A stretch of 39,055 bases of DNA, from the NCBI GenBank assembly GCA_900767135.1, contig CAAFYU010000027.1:1-39055 (forward strand). Reading direction: 5' to 3'. This stretch comes from Candidatus Gastranaerophilales bacterium (lineage in GTDB: Bacteria > Cyanobacteriota > Vampirovibrionia > Gastranaerophilales > Gastranaerophilaceae). The position numbers and the translations under genes were made by a program. Positions 32,744-39,055 of this stretch are shown here, one piece after another. Under the pieces are notes generated by a model, which was not told the DNA's origin, ran no database searches, and saw only the letters and a program-made list of their open reading frames with translations. Positions within the stretch are counted from its first letter, which is position 1. Each line of letters begins with the position of its first letter.

Positions 32744-34081
32744 TTATTTTTTGTCTTTTTCGCAGCGTTCACGGACAGAGATTTTTATCGGAGTTCCGAA
32801 AAATCCGAACGCTTCACGCAATTTGTTTTCAATATAGCGTTTGTAGTGGTCTTTCAGCAAGTTTGCATTGTTCGCAAAAAGCACGAAGGACGGCGGTTTT
32901 ACCCCGACTTGTGTTGAATACATAATTTTTAATTTTCTGCCCTTGATGCTTGTAGGCGGGTTGAGTGCGTACAGTTCTTTGACGACTTTATTCAAAAGCC
33001 CTGTAGACACACGTTTTGAAGCTTCTGCATAAACATCTGCAGCTCTGTCAAAAATTTGAAAAATTCTTTGTTTTGTCTTTGCACTGATAAAAATCACAGG
33101 AGCATATTCCAAAAACGGAATTTCATTAGCAAGCATTTTTTGGAACTTATTAATCGTGTCTGATTTTTTATCCTCAATCAAATCCCACTTGTTGACGGCG
33201 ATAATAATACCTTTTCCGGCTTCCGTAATAATTGACGAAATCTTTTTGTCCTGATCAGAAATTCCTTCCGTAGCGTCAATCACCAACAATGCCACATCGC
33301 AATCACGGATTGAGCGAATAGCCCTGTCCACAGCGAATTTTTCAACGCCGTAGTCAACTTTAGCTTTTTTTCTGATACCTGCTGTGTCGACAATGATAAA
33401 TTCTTTGTCTTTGTATGTGATATAGCTGTCAATACTGTCACGGGTAGTGCCCGACACATCAGAAACGATTACTCTGTCCTCGTTCAAAAGTGCGTTGACG
33501 ATAGAAGATTTACCCGCATTAGGTCTGCCCGCAATGGCAATTCTAATCCTTGTATCTTCCTCCTCGTCCTCAAGGTCAACCTCAAAATCCTCCGTAATCA
33601 TATCCAAAAGGTCGCCGACGCCTGCATTGCCGTGAAGTGCAGAAATTGCAACAGGTTCACCCAGTGCAAGTGCGTAAAAATCGGAAACCATTAAAAGCGA
33701 ATTTGGATTATCCAATTTGTTTACTGCAAGCAAAATCGGTTTGCCTGATTGACGAAGAATATTTGCGATATCGTAATCCACAGGATTTATGCCTGATTTT
33801 CCGTCAACGATAAACACAATCTTGTCAGCTTCTTCGCACGCAATTTTTGCCTGATCGAAAATTGACACCATAATATCGGTTTCTTCATCGGGAATAATAC
33901 CGCCCGTATCAATTACGGTAAATTTGCGGTTTTGCCACTCGACATCAAAATAAATTCTGTCACGAGTAACTCCCGGTTGGTCGTCTACTATTGAATTTCT
34001 TGAGCCGGCAAGACGATTGACAAACGTAGATTTGCCAACATTAGGTCTTCCAACTATTGCAACTATAGGTTTTCTTTTCAT
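32744..34081 (-). CDS. der: Ribosome biogenesis GTPase Der (EngA)
   Basis: The 445 residues show two tandem GTPase domains and a C-terminal KH-like domain, unique to Der. Domain 1 has IVGRPNVGKSTFVNRL, DTGGI and NKLD. Domain 2 has IAGRPNAGKSSIVNAL, DTAGIRKKAKV and NKWD. The KH region begins near residue 350, with GRKLKIMYSTQVGVKPPSFV as the usual marker. Der binds the 50S subunit and is essential for its assembly in most bacteria. An acidic linker (DLEDEEEDT) joins the G domains. No ribosome site is evident immediately upstream on the minus strand (34082-34095). It is a single gene convergent with the metalloprotease. Confidence 0.96.
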   Translation of the reverse strand: MKRKPIVAIVGRPNVGKSTFVNRLAGSRNSIVDDQPGVTRDRIYFDVEWQNRKFTVIDTGGIIPDEETDIMVSIFDQAKIACEEADKIVFIVDGKSGINPVDYDIANILRQSGKPILLAVNKLDNPNSLLMVSDFYALALGEPVAISALHGNAGVGDLLDMITEDFEVDLEDEEEDTRIRIAIAGRPNAGKSSIVNALLNEDRVIVSDVSGTTRDSIDSYITYKDKEFIIVDTAGIRKKAKVDYGVEKFAVDRAIRSIRDCDVALLVIDATEGISDQDKKISSIITEAGKGIIIAVNKWDLIEDKKSDTINKFQKMLANEIPFLEYAPVIFISAKTKQRIFQIFDRAADVYAEASKRVSTGLLNKVVKELYALNPPTSIKGRKLKIMYSTQVGVKPPSFVLFANNANLLKDHYKRYIENKLREAFGFFGTPIKISVRERCEKDKK

Positions 34082-34115
34082 AAAAATACTATAGCATGAA
34101 AATAAAAAGGATGAT

Positions 34116-34210
34116 AGAAGTGAATAAGTAAATAAGTAAATTAGCCCTAATCTGGCTCGTGAATAAGTTCAAATCGGGTGCTACGCACTAAAGTTAATTT
34201 TGAAGTTAGA
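34116..34210. repeat. Dispersed intergenic repeat, copy 1
   Basis: AGAAGTGAATAAGTAAATA (34116-34134) is identical to 36531-36549. The following part, AATAAGTTC...ATCG...GCTACG...AGTTA, also recurs after the second copy. No coding potential is apparent. The stretch fills the gap between der and the DtxR-family gene. Confidence 0.65.
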
Positions 34211-34268
34211 CTCCTACTTGACAAATTGTTAGGGTTCCCTTACGCTAGCGGTGTAGGCAAGTAGGAGT
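34210..34268 (+). promoter_or_regulatory. 11-bp hairpin in the leader of the DtxR-family gene
   Basis: ACTCCTACTTG (34210-34220) pairs exactly with CAAGTAGGAGT (34258-34268), closing a 37-nt loop. The right arm contains TAGGAG, the likely ribosome site for the GTG at 34276, so the stem would hide it. The loop holds TTAGGGTTCCCTTA, loosely like a DtxR half-site. Confidence 0.5.
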
Positions 34269-34275
34269 TTGTGAC

Positions 34276-34704
34276 GTGGAAAAATTGAGTTCGAGTTTAG
34301 AGGATTATTTAGAGGTTATTTATAATTTTTTTGAAAACAAACAAAAGGTGCGGGCGATTGATATTTCCCGTGAGTTATCCGTCAGTAGGGCGTCTGTTTC
34401 CGAGGCTCTTAAACGTCTTGCGGAAAAAGGCTTTATAAATTATGGCAGGTATGAAACCCTTTCGCTTACACAAGCAGGCAAAAACTATGCCTTGGAAGTT
34501 CTTGCTAAACACAATTCTATCCAAAAGTTTTTTGAAGAAATTTTGGGAGCGGAGCACGATGAAGCTTGCGAAAACGCTTGCAAAATCGAGCACGTAATCT
34601 CAAAAGATATTCTTAAACGAATTGTGGCGTTTACTGAATTTGCGGAACTTTCCCCCGAGGTTTTTGAAAAATTCAAAACCTTCTACCAAAATAAGACCAA
34701 ATAA
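34276..34704 (+). CDS. DtxR/MntR-family metal-dependent repressor
   Basis: Start is GTG 34276 with TAGGAG eight bases upstream. The 142 residues are a winged helix (about 8-65; VRAIDISRELSVSRASVSEAL is the recognition region) followed by the helical dimerisation/metal domain, with no C-terminal SH3/FeoA-like domain, so it is of MntR length. Metal residues by family alignment are Asp10 (MntR has Asp here, DtxR Met), His79, Cys102, Glu105 and His106. Cys102 in NACKIEHVIS is the DtxR/IdeR iron-type residue, where MntR has Glu. The mixed set leaves iron versus manganese open. When metal-loaded it should repress targets such as the palindromes at 23981-24025. A hairpin in its leader may add control. 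Confidence 0.85.
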   Translation: MEKLSSSLEDYLEVIYNFFENKQKVRAIDISRELSVSRASVSEALKRLAEKGFINYGRYETLSLTQAGKNYALEVLAKHNSIQKFFEEILGAEHDEACENACKIEHVISKDILKRIVAFTEFAELSPEVFEKFKTFYQNKTK

Positions 34705-34824
34705 CACTAAAAATAATCATATATGTATAAAAAGTTAATTAAAGGCGATTACGTCGGTATGGATATTACGGGCGAAGGTTCTGGCGGTTCGTTTACTCGT
34801 CCGAGTTCTCTAACTATTAAAAAC

Positions 34825-35145
34825 CTACTGCAAAATATCCGTCACAATGCGGTATATCAATTTAATCTGTTCCTCGTCCGCATTTTCAAACAATTCATTT
34901 ATCTTTGAAATTAAATTTTCCTTTGTCGAAAGATGACTGAACTTGAACAATTCGGCAATATTTACATCAAAAACTTTGGAAAATTTTTCGAGAGTTTCCA
35001 TTGTCGTGAAACACGAGCCCTTCTCAATTCTGCAAATTTGTTGCGGTTCGACCCCAATCAGCTCCGCAAGTTTTTCTTGCGTAATTTTATGCTGTTTTCT
35101 CAATTCTTTTATCCGTTTTCCAAAAAGTTCTAATGTTTTCATCAT
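34825..35145 (-). CDS. XRE-family HTH transcriptional regulator
   Basis: The 106 residues start MMKTLELFGKRIKELRK. The Cro/CI-type helix-turn-helix spans about 9-63, with ITQEKLAELIGVEPQQICRIEKG as the recognition unit and TLEKFSKVFDVNIAEL finishing the five-helix bundle. A 35-residue helical C-terminus (ENADEEQIKLIYRIV) probably dimerises. AAAGGG is just upstream of the ATG. The gene is divergent from a methyltransferase-like gene, and the shared control region contains the palindrome TACCAAATGGTA inside its own promoter spacer, so autorepression is likely. This type is common as small host or mobile-element regulators; no toxin partner is seen. Confidence 0.88.
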   Translation of the reverse strand: MMKTLELFGKRIKELRKQHKITQEKLAELIGVEPQQICRIEKGSCFTTMETLEKFSKVFDVNIAELFKFSHLSTKENLISKINELFENADEEQIKLIYRIVTDILQ

Positions 35146-35188
35146 CGTACCCTTTAACTAATTATTAAAAAATAACGACGAAAAAAGT

Positions 35189-35239
35189 ATATTACCAAAT
35201 GGTAGAATTATTGACAAAAATTAATTTAAATGATAGTAT
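35189..35239. promoter_or_regulatory. Overlapping divergent promoters with XRE operator
   Basis: Leftward: TTGTCA (35217-35212), 17 nt, TAATAT (35194-35189), driving the XRE gene. Rightward: TTGACA (35211-35216), 17 nt, TAGTAT (35234-35239), driving the following gene. TACCA-AA-TGGTA (35193-35204) lies in the leftward promoter and probably binds the XRE protein. The two -35 elements overlap. Confidence 0.6.
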
Positions 35240-35420
35240 TTGTACATCTAATGTTAAAATTCATTCAAAAATAATCATTAAATGAAAGGCGGAACAGGAA
35301 ATCAGGAAATTATGGGAAATATTTAAGACTACGGAACCGCCGCACCCGCCTGAAAATGCTGACGAATTCCAAAACAATGCGGGCGGGTTTTCTCTTGAAA
35401 ATGGCGAGTTTGACAGTATT

Positions 35421-35891
35421 TTGAAGAAGATATTTTTTGAGGCTGATGATTTTAAGGAGGTTTATAAATATTACCTTTCGTTTTTGAATAAAAACTCTAA
35501 AAAGTACGTTTTGACTTCGGGTGACGACGGATTTTACAAGTATTTGAATTCAAACGGAATAAAATCAAAATACGAAAAAGAAGATAAAATTTCCTCGGAA
35601 CTGCAAACTATTGGAGAGAAGTATGCTGCAATTATACTTGTTAATACGGACAGATATCTTAATAATGCTAATCTTTTTAATTTTACAAAAAATATTTACG
35701 AAAATTTAGAAAATGGTGGCGTTTTCCTGATTGAACTTGCTGACGCAACGATTAGTAACAAGGTCTTGACGACGCCGGAGGCAATGGAAAGAATTTGCCA
35801 AGATTGTGATTTTATGGAAATCAGAACATACAAAACTCCTTTGACCAGCGAGGGGTTGCAAAATTATTTTGTAATTTGTCGCAAGCCCTAG
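35421..35891 (+). CDS. Methyltransferase-like Rossmann protein with disrupted or unclear 5' end
   Basis: The reported start is a TTG without a ribosome site, and the same frame stays open leftward to a TGA at 35283-35285. It reads coding-like sequence (RKLWEIFKTTEPPHPPEN) but has no ATG, GTG or TTG. An ATG at 35282 lies in another frame and would join it by skipping one base, so a one-base frameshift near 35286-35310 is likely. The visible 156 residues have KKYVLTSGDDGFYKYL, KYAAIILVNTD and YENLENGGVFLIELAD, resembling a SAM-methyltransferase-like Rossmann half without the glycine-rich SAM loop. Function is unknown. Its end overlaps the convergent secreted protein by 4 bp. The rightward TTGACA promoter is about 70 bp upstream of the ATG. 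Confidence 0.55.
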   Translation: MKKIFFEADDFKEVYKYYLSFLNKNSKKYVLTSGDDGFYKYLNSNGIKSKYEKEDKISSELQTIGEKYAAIILVNTDRYLNNANLFNFTKNIYENLENGGVFLIELADATISNKVLTTPEAMERICQDCDFMEIRTYKTPLTSEGLQNYFVICRKP

Positions 35892-36451
35892 AGCTGGATT
35901 GTTCTGAAAATCGTGTAATAGCGATAATTGCCCCAGTAGACTACAAGAGAAATAAAATTATTTTCCAAATCCGTAACCTCCAAGTAGGTTTGCGGAATTG
36001 GTTTTCTTTTTGCACTCGGAACGAATTTCCCCATAGTGTCGAGTAGAACGAGGTGAATTTTCTGGGTCGGCGAAAGCTTTGCTTTTGGGAGGTTTTCGTC
36101 GTAGAACCCGTACGGAACTATTTCTCTGTCGTAGATTGGGACGATATACTTAATCCGTCCTGCCTCTTTAAAAAGCATGTACCAGTTGCCTTTGTTTTCA
36201 CGAGGGGTCAGAAGGTAGTATCCCGGTTCAATCGCAATCGTCTTGAAATACAAAGTTGTCGTAAGCCTCATCAGCGGGTACGGCGTCCATGTAGAGTCCT
36301 TTGTGTCGTAGTATTCCCCGGGGTCGATGTTGTGGACATATTGAACCTTCGGTACTTCCAAATCACGGTAAACCTGTTCGTAATCAACATCTTTTGCCCA
36401 AACAGGCAGGGCAATAGCGATTATACCAAGAGTAAGAAAAAAATTTTTCAT
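35888..36451 (-). CDS. Secreted protein of unknown function
   Basis: The 187-residue protein has a clear signal peptide, MKNFFLTLGIIAIALPVWA, with a cleavage site after VWA (residue 19). The mature part is rich in Tyr, Trp and beta-type sequence (GNWYMLFKEAGRIKYIVPIYD; LVVYWGNYRYYTIF), with no cysteine and no lipobox, so it is probably periplasmic or envelope-associated rather than a lipoprotein. I recognise no domain. It is a single gene with its own upstream region next to dispersed repeats and is convergent with the methyltransferase-like gene. Confidence 0.7.
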   Translation of the reverse strand: MKNFFLTLGIIAIALPVWAKDVDYEQVYRDLEVPKVQYVHNIDPGEYYDTKDSTWTPYPLMRLTTTLYFKTIAIEPGYYLLTPRENKGNWYMLFKEAGRIKYIVPIYDREIVPYGFYDENLPKAKLSPTQKIHLVLLDTMGKFVPSAKRKPIPQTYLEVTDLENNFISLVVYWGNYRYYTIFRTIQL

Positions 36452-36501
36452 ACTTTCATTATAATGATTATTAACAAAAAATCATCATGCGGATAATGTA
36501 T

Positions 36502-36610
36502 GGTGGAATAAGCGAAAGTGTTTCCAAAGAAGAAGTGAATAAGTAAATAGGTGAATAAGGTAATAAGTTCTTATCGTTCGCTACGTACCATAGTTATTGT
36601 AGTTCGGCTT
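36502..36610. repeat. Dispersed intergenic repeats, further copies
   Basis: 36502-36526 matches 22016-22040 (GGTGGA...AAGCGAAAG...TTTCCA) at 23 of 25 bases and forms a small inverted repeat. 36531-36610 matches the region beginning at 34116, starting with 19 identical bases. Together they fill most of the gap before the phosphopantetheinyl transferase gene. Confidence 0.65.
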
Positions 36611-36649
36611 TACTAACCCGACACGAAATATTTGTCGTAAAATAGAATT

Positions 36650-37165
36650 ATGGAAATTTATTACATTAATTCAGAAAATTTTTTAAAAACGCATGACACG
36701 GATTTTTTGAAAAAGTTTGCTGGCGAAAAAAATTTCAAATCCATGAAGAGGTTTGTACAACATTCTCTTGGCAGATACCTCGTTAAAACCGTTGCAGAGC
36801 AGGTTTATGCGGTTGTAAACACAGAGATACTTGTCGAAAATGACAAGCCTAAATTTAAAAATTCGTCGCTTAATTTCAGTATTTCACATAGCGGGAAATA
36901 TATTGTCGTTGCTTTTGATGAGGAAGAATGCGGGCTTGATATTGAGGAAATGAAAACGAGGGAGCTTGAACCGCTTTCAAAGAGATATGAAAAAGAGTTT
37001 TTAACATTAGAGGATTTTTACAAATTTTGGACGAATTATGAGGCAGAAATCAAACTTCAACAGCCTGCAAAATGGTCACATTCAGAGGTGTTTCAAACAG
37101 ATTTTATGCTAACGGCAGTGTCAGCCACGGCTGATAATGTGGTTGTGATTAATGAAATAGAATAG
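36650..37165 (+). CDS. Small Sfp-type 4'-phosphopantetheinyl transferase
   Basis: The 171 residues keep the core of Sfp-type enzymes. LNFSISHSGKYIVVAF holds His80; ECGLDIEEM holds Gly95, Asp97 and Glu99 for magnesium; FYKFWTNYEAEIKL is the W-x3-E-A-x2-K motif, with Tyr where Lys is usual before EA. It is shorter than Sfp (about 225), lacking much of the N-terminal half, as in compact bacterial forms. It transfers the phosphopantetheine arm from CoA to a carrier-protein serine. No carrier protein or fatty-acid gene is near, so it may be the cell's general enzyme. No ribosome site is obvious before the ATG. Confidence 0.8.
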   Translation: MEIYYINSENFLKTHDTDFLKKFAGEKNFKSMKRFVQHSLGRYLVKTVAEQVYAVVNTEILVENDKPKFKNSSLNFSISHSGKYIVVAFDEEECGLDIEEMKTRELEPLSKRYEKEFLTLEDFYKFWTNYEAEIKLQQPAKWSHSEVFQTDFMLTAVSATADNVVVINEIE

Positions 37166-37182
37166 ATTATTCACTTATTCAC

Positions 37183-37269
37183 TTCGTCAAATCACAACAT
37201 TTTCCTAAAAAACCAATATGTTACAAAACGTAAAGATGAGTTTAGAAATGGCTGAAACCCAGTTATAAT
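37183..37269 (+). promoter_or_regulatory. Duplicated promoter region, copy 1
   Basis: These 87 bases match 38141-38228 closely (ATCACAACATTTTCCTAAAA, then TATGTTACAAAACGTAAAGA), ending in TATAAT (37264-37269) with a weak TTTAGA -35 at 17 nt. It drives the 134-residue protein gene about 110 bp downstream. Confidence 0.7.
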
Positions 37270-37275
37270 GCCCTG

Positions 37276-37305
37276 TATGGTATGGTATGGTATGGTATGG
37301 TATGG
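37276..37305. repeat. TATGG x6 tandem repeat at predicted transcription start
   Basis: Six exact TATGG units begin seven bases after the -10 box TATAAT, where transcription should start, and are followed by CGGGGCGAGGG. Such a repeat can change in number by slippage and would form the first bases of the mRNA. Confidence 0.9.
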
Positions 37306-37376
37306 CGGGGCGAGGGCAATGTTTATAAAGTTTCTGTTTTAATATCCATGTGGACAAATTAGAAAGGAAATAAGTT

Positions 37377-37781
37377 ATGGAAGTAGGAAATGTTCAGAAT
37401 TTTAGTACAACTAATATGACAGCGTACCAACCCAGATTTAAGGGTTCTAAAAAAGTTTCTGAGGTTAAAGAAATTGATAAAGGGGATTATATTGAAAAGC
37501 GGGTAAAAACAGAAGGTACGACCGGAAAGAAGTGGTTTGTCGGTCTTGCGTCTACTTGTTTCCCCGGTTTGGGACAGTTTATAAATGGAGATGTAGCTAA
37601 GGGTTTAGCATTTTTAGGTACATTTATTGCCGCTAATGCAGGTATCTTAATAGGTCATAATAAAAAGTCTAATGCTATTGCAGTGGGCAGTTTTATAGGT
37701 GGTTTGGCTACAATGTTTGCATCAGCAATAGATGCCGTAAGAAATGCAAAATCAGAAGCAACACAAATTATAAAGAAGTAA
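37377..37781 (+). CDS. Small TM2-like membrane protein
   Basis: ATG 37377 follows AGAAAGGAAATAAGTT. The 134 residues have a polar N-terminus with the F-K-G motif (AYQPRFKGSKK, residues 16-26), then a charged part. Next comes a TM2-like region: WFVGLASTCFPGLGQFINGD, a first helix around 70-92 (GLAFLGTFIAANAGILIG) and a second around 98-118 (AIAVGSFIGGLATMFASAI). The C-terminus is basic. The G-x2-Q-F/Y-x-N-G turn is typical of TM2/DUF5683-like proteins, whose roles are mostly unknown. It is driven by the duplicated promoter with the TATGG repeat. It shares its leader with the 124-residue protein gene downstream but not its sequence. Confidence 0.7.
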   Translation: MEVGNVQNFSTTNMTAYQPRFKGSKKVSEVKEIDKGDYIEKRVKTEGTTGKKWFVGLASTCFPGLGQFINGDVAKGLAFLGTFIAANAGILIGHNKKSNAIAVGSFIGGLATMFASAIDAVRNAKSEATQIIKK

Positions 37782-37808
37782 ATAATCGTACAACCTTTTT
37801 TTAGTTTT

Positions 37809-38107
37809 GTAGGTCGAGCTCGGCGGATTTTTGCCGAGCACGAACTACAATCTGACGACGATGCGACCCCTACGAGCCCGAGCAGAGCGAATTTACGCAC
37901 GGACGTTAGTCCGGATAGCGAGAACATGGCGCGAGCAGGGCATAAGCCCGAAAGCGACACTGTTCGAGCGTGGAGTAAATTCAAGACAGGCATGAGCGTA
38001 GCGAAAGGTGAGCAAGAATCAACGGAAACGTTGAGTTTTCGTTGTGATTGCGAACGGTGCAGTTTAATGCGAGGGCGAATAGTCGCTTTGCTCCTCAGGG
38101 TGACATG
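37809..38107. repeat. GC-richer intergenic repeat block
   Basis: This gap of over 300 bases between two small genes is clearly more GC-rich than its surroundings. It starts with a hairpin of 16-bp arms, two mismatches and an 8-nt loop (37809-37848; GCTCGGC/GCCGAGC core). It ends with segments shared with 21908-21947 and 22243-22268. A 60-codon frame inside it (37926-38108) has no ribosome site and is made of this repeat, so I do not call a gene. Confidence 0.7.
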
Positions 38108-38140
38108 ACTTTAAAAGTCTCTTCACACCTCACTCTTCAT

Positions 38141-38228
38141 TTCGTCAAATCACAACATTTTCCTAAAAAATTCAATATGTTACAAAACGTAAAGATGAGT
38201 TTTAAATTGCCTGAAATTCAACTATAAT
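38141..38228 (+). promoter_or_regulatory. Duplicated promoter region, copy 2
   Basis: This is the second copy of the element at 37183, with one indel and a few substitutions, ending in TATAAT (38223-38228). It drives the 124-residue gene about 100 bp downstream and presumably the 84-residue gene behind it. Confidence 0.7.
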
Positions 38229-38234
38229 CACTCA

Positions 38235-38259
38235 TAGGATAGGATAGGATAGGATAGGA
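38235..38259. repeat. TAGGA x5 tandem repeat at predicted transcription start
   Basis: Five exact TAGGA units start seven bases after the TATAAT box and run into GGGGGAG. The position matches the TATGG array of copy 1, but the unit sequence differs. The repeated AGGA also resembles a ribosome site. Confidence 0.9.
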
Positions 38260-38330
38260 GGGGGAGTAGCAAAAATTTAGAATTTTATGTTTTTATAAAA
38301 ATAGGTAGAAAGTTAGAAAGGAAATAATTC

Positions 38331-38705
38331 ATGGCAGTAGGAAGCATTGGTACTTATAATGTTACATCTGCACAGTTTAGTAGTGCAAGACCATCAATGA
38401 CAGGGACAAATAAGCAAGAATATAGTGAGAAATATTCGGAATATATTAAAGAGTTTAATGAAATCCCTAAAAAGGCAAATCGATTTTTTTGGGGTGCCCA
38501 ATTAGTTGGGACTGCAGTTGGTGCACTAGGTGGTTTGTTAGCAATGTCAAAAGGTCAAATTTCGGGTTCTGCCAAACAGGCTACTTTAATTGGTGCGGCT
38601 GCGGGTTGGTTTGTTTCTTTTTGTATCGGGCTTGCTAAAAAAGAAGGTGTTGTTGATAAGCAAAATGAATTAACTCAAAGATATATGAATTCTTTAGAAA
38701 AATAA
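38331..38705 (+). CDS. Small two-helix membrane protein
   Basis: ATG 38331 follows AGAAAGGAAATAATTC, nearly the same leader as the 134-residue gene. The 124 residues have a polar, Ser/Thr-rich N-terminus (YNVTSAQFSSARPSMTG), a helical charged section (SEKYSEYIKEFNEIPKK), then two hydrophobic helices at about 52-70 (FFWGAQLVGTAVGALGGLLA) and 85-101 (ATLIGAAAGWFVSFCIGLA). A polar tail follows. I recognise no family. It is followed 18 bp later by the 84-residue gene and so is probably co-transcribed with it. It may share a pathway with the TM2-like protein, since the promoters are duplicates. Confidence 0.65.
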   Translation: MAVGSIGTYNVTSAQFSSARPSMTGTNKQEYSEKYSEYIKEFNEIPKKANRFFWGAQLVGTAVGALGGLLAMSKGQISGSAKQATLIGAAAGWFVSFCIGLAKKEGVVDKQNELTQRYMNSLEK

Positions 38706-38723
38706 TAAAAGAAAGGAAATTTG

Positions 38724-38978
38724 ATGACAGTTATTGCAAGAGATATGGGGCAAAGAAACGGTAAATATTTAGTAAATGTAAGAAATGCAGAACCGAAAGG
38801 TTTATTGGGGGATGCTGGAGTTGTTAGGCAGTTTGATGATAAAGATGTAGCAAAAAATTATATTGAACAAGTAAATAAAACAGGTGAAGATACATTTGTA
38901 AAAAATGAAGTAAACAATCAAGCACCGTTACCATTAAAAAGACATGCAGGAGATACTTTTGAGCGTAGCGAACAATAA
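38724..38978 (+). CDS. Small soluble protein of unknown function
   Basis: ATG 38724 (MTVIARDMGQRNGKYL) follows AGAAAGGAAATTTG, the same type of ribosome site as the two genes before it; a TTG one codon earlier is less likely. The 84 residues have no hydrophobic helix or cysteine. The middle reads VRQFDDKDVAKNYIEQVNKT, an alpha/beta pattern as in small ubiquitin-like or RNA-binding folds, but I see no specific family. It lies 18 bp after the two-helix protein gene, so it is the second gene of that operon. The last part (PLKRHAGDTFERSEQ) looks disordered and its FERSEQ end resembles repeat-derived sequence. Confidence 0.55.
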   Translation: MTVIARDMGQRNGKYLVNVRNAEPKGLLGDAGVVRQFDDKDVAKNYIEQVNKTGEDTFVKNEVNNQAPLPLKRHAGDTFERSEQ

Positions 38979-39055
38979 GAACTTTTAACTCTTCACCTTT
39001 TACTAATCTACGTAACGGTCTTTTTTACCCTTCACTTTTCAATTTTTTCGCCTTA

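Noticed and set aside
34723..34908. 61-codon frame after the DtxR-family gene (starts MYKKLIKGDYVGMD)
   Set aside because: No ribosome site, half of it is antisense to the XRE gene, and it does not resemble FeoA despite the position.
36053..36496. 147-codon plus-strand frame
   Set aside because: It is antisense to the secreted-protein gene, whose signal peptide and codon pattern are convincing.
37926..38108. 60-codon frame in the GC-richer block
   Set aside because: It lies wholly inside dispersed repeat sequence, lacks a ribosome site and is a typical repeat-derived chance frame.
37276..38259. CRISPR array or iterons at the pentanucleotide repeats
   Set aside because: Units are five bases with no spacers and no replication or cas gene nearby.

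Overview
The window is low-GC DNA with tightly packed genes, many start/stop overlaps (TAATG, TGATG) and clear Shine-Dalgarno sites. The best clue to the organism is a 322-residue homologue of LdpA (30649-31617), an iron-sulphur protein known from cyanobacteria. It sits here without photosynthesis or clock genes. With the AT-rich composition and several proteins that begin with a short F-[K/R]-[G/S] motif, this suggests a non-photosynthetic relative of cyanobacteria (Melainabacteria/Vampirovibrionia, Gastranaerophilales-like). That placement is inference. No tRNA, rRNA, transposase or CRISPR array was seen.

Region 1 (1-16950) is a surface-glycan cluster. A minus-strand operon runs from 7840 to beyond the left edge: an Fe-S/PLP sugar 3-dehydrase (RfbH/E1 type), two radical SAM/SPASM proteins, a sugar epimerase, a C-methyltransferase-like protein, a GT4 and a truncated GT2. 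A second minus operon (13694 to 9161) holds GDP-fucose synthase, a GDP-4-keto-6-deoxymannose reductase-like SDR, a GT4, an RmlC-like epimerase and a ketoreductase. A plus-strand glycosyltransferase at 8047 lies between them. It has an unusual leader: a 10-G run inside a short ORF, then a perfect 15-bp hairpin holding its ribosome site and start codon. On the plus strand follow a GT2, GDP-mannose 4,6-dehydratase (with its own promoter) and another glycosyltransferase. The genes point to GDP-fucose, probably GDP-rhamnose, and a 3,6-dideoxyhexose that may be branched.

Region 2 (16986-24429) is mixed housekeeping: an HD phosphohydrolase, a small DegT-like PLP protein, a DUF4145 tail-anchored protein coupled to a Slt70-like lytic transglycosylase, Hsp20, a YbiT-type ABC-F ATPase and a stand-alone TSCPD protein. 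Between the last two lies a plus-strand promoter with two DtxR-type palindromes, followed by about 145 nt and a terminator with no ORF. This is a candidate iron-controlled small RNA.

Region 3 (24576-29642) is a two-gene operon of a membrane-anchored PHP phosphoesterase and an 887-residue protein that joins a sugar-nucleotidyltransferase-like domain to a protein-kinase-like domain. A small leucine-rich-repeat protein follows. This pair is the most novel enzymatic system in the window.

Region 4 (29684-37165) contains a DRE-TIM aldolase coupled to LdpA, a TPR plus matrixin-like metalloprotease pair, the GTPase Der, a DtxR-family regulator, an XRE regulator divergent from a degraded or frameshifted methyltransferase-like gene, a secreted protein and a phosphopantetheinyl transferase.

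Region 5 (37183-39055) holds three small proteins. Two are behind duplicated promoters, each with a different pentanucleotide tandem repeat starting at the predicted transcription start. The longer intergenic gaps here and at 21.9-22.3, 34.1 and 36.5 kb are mosaics of short dispersed repeats.
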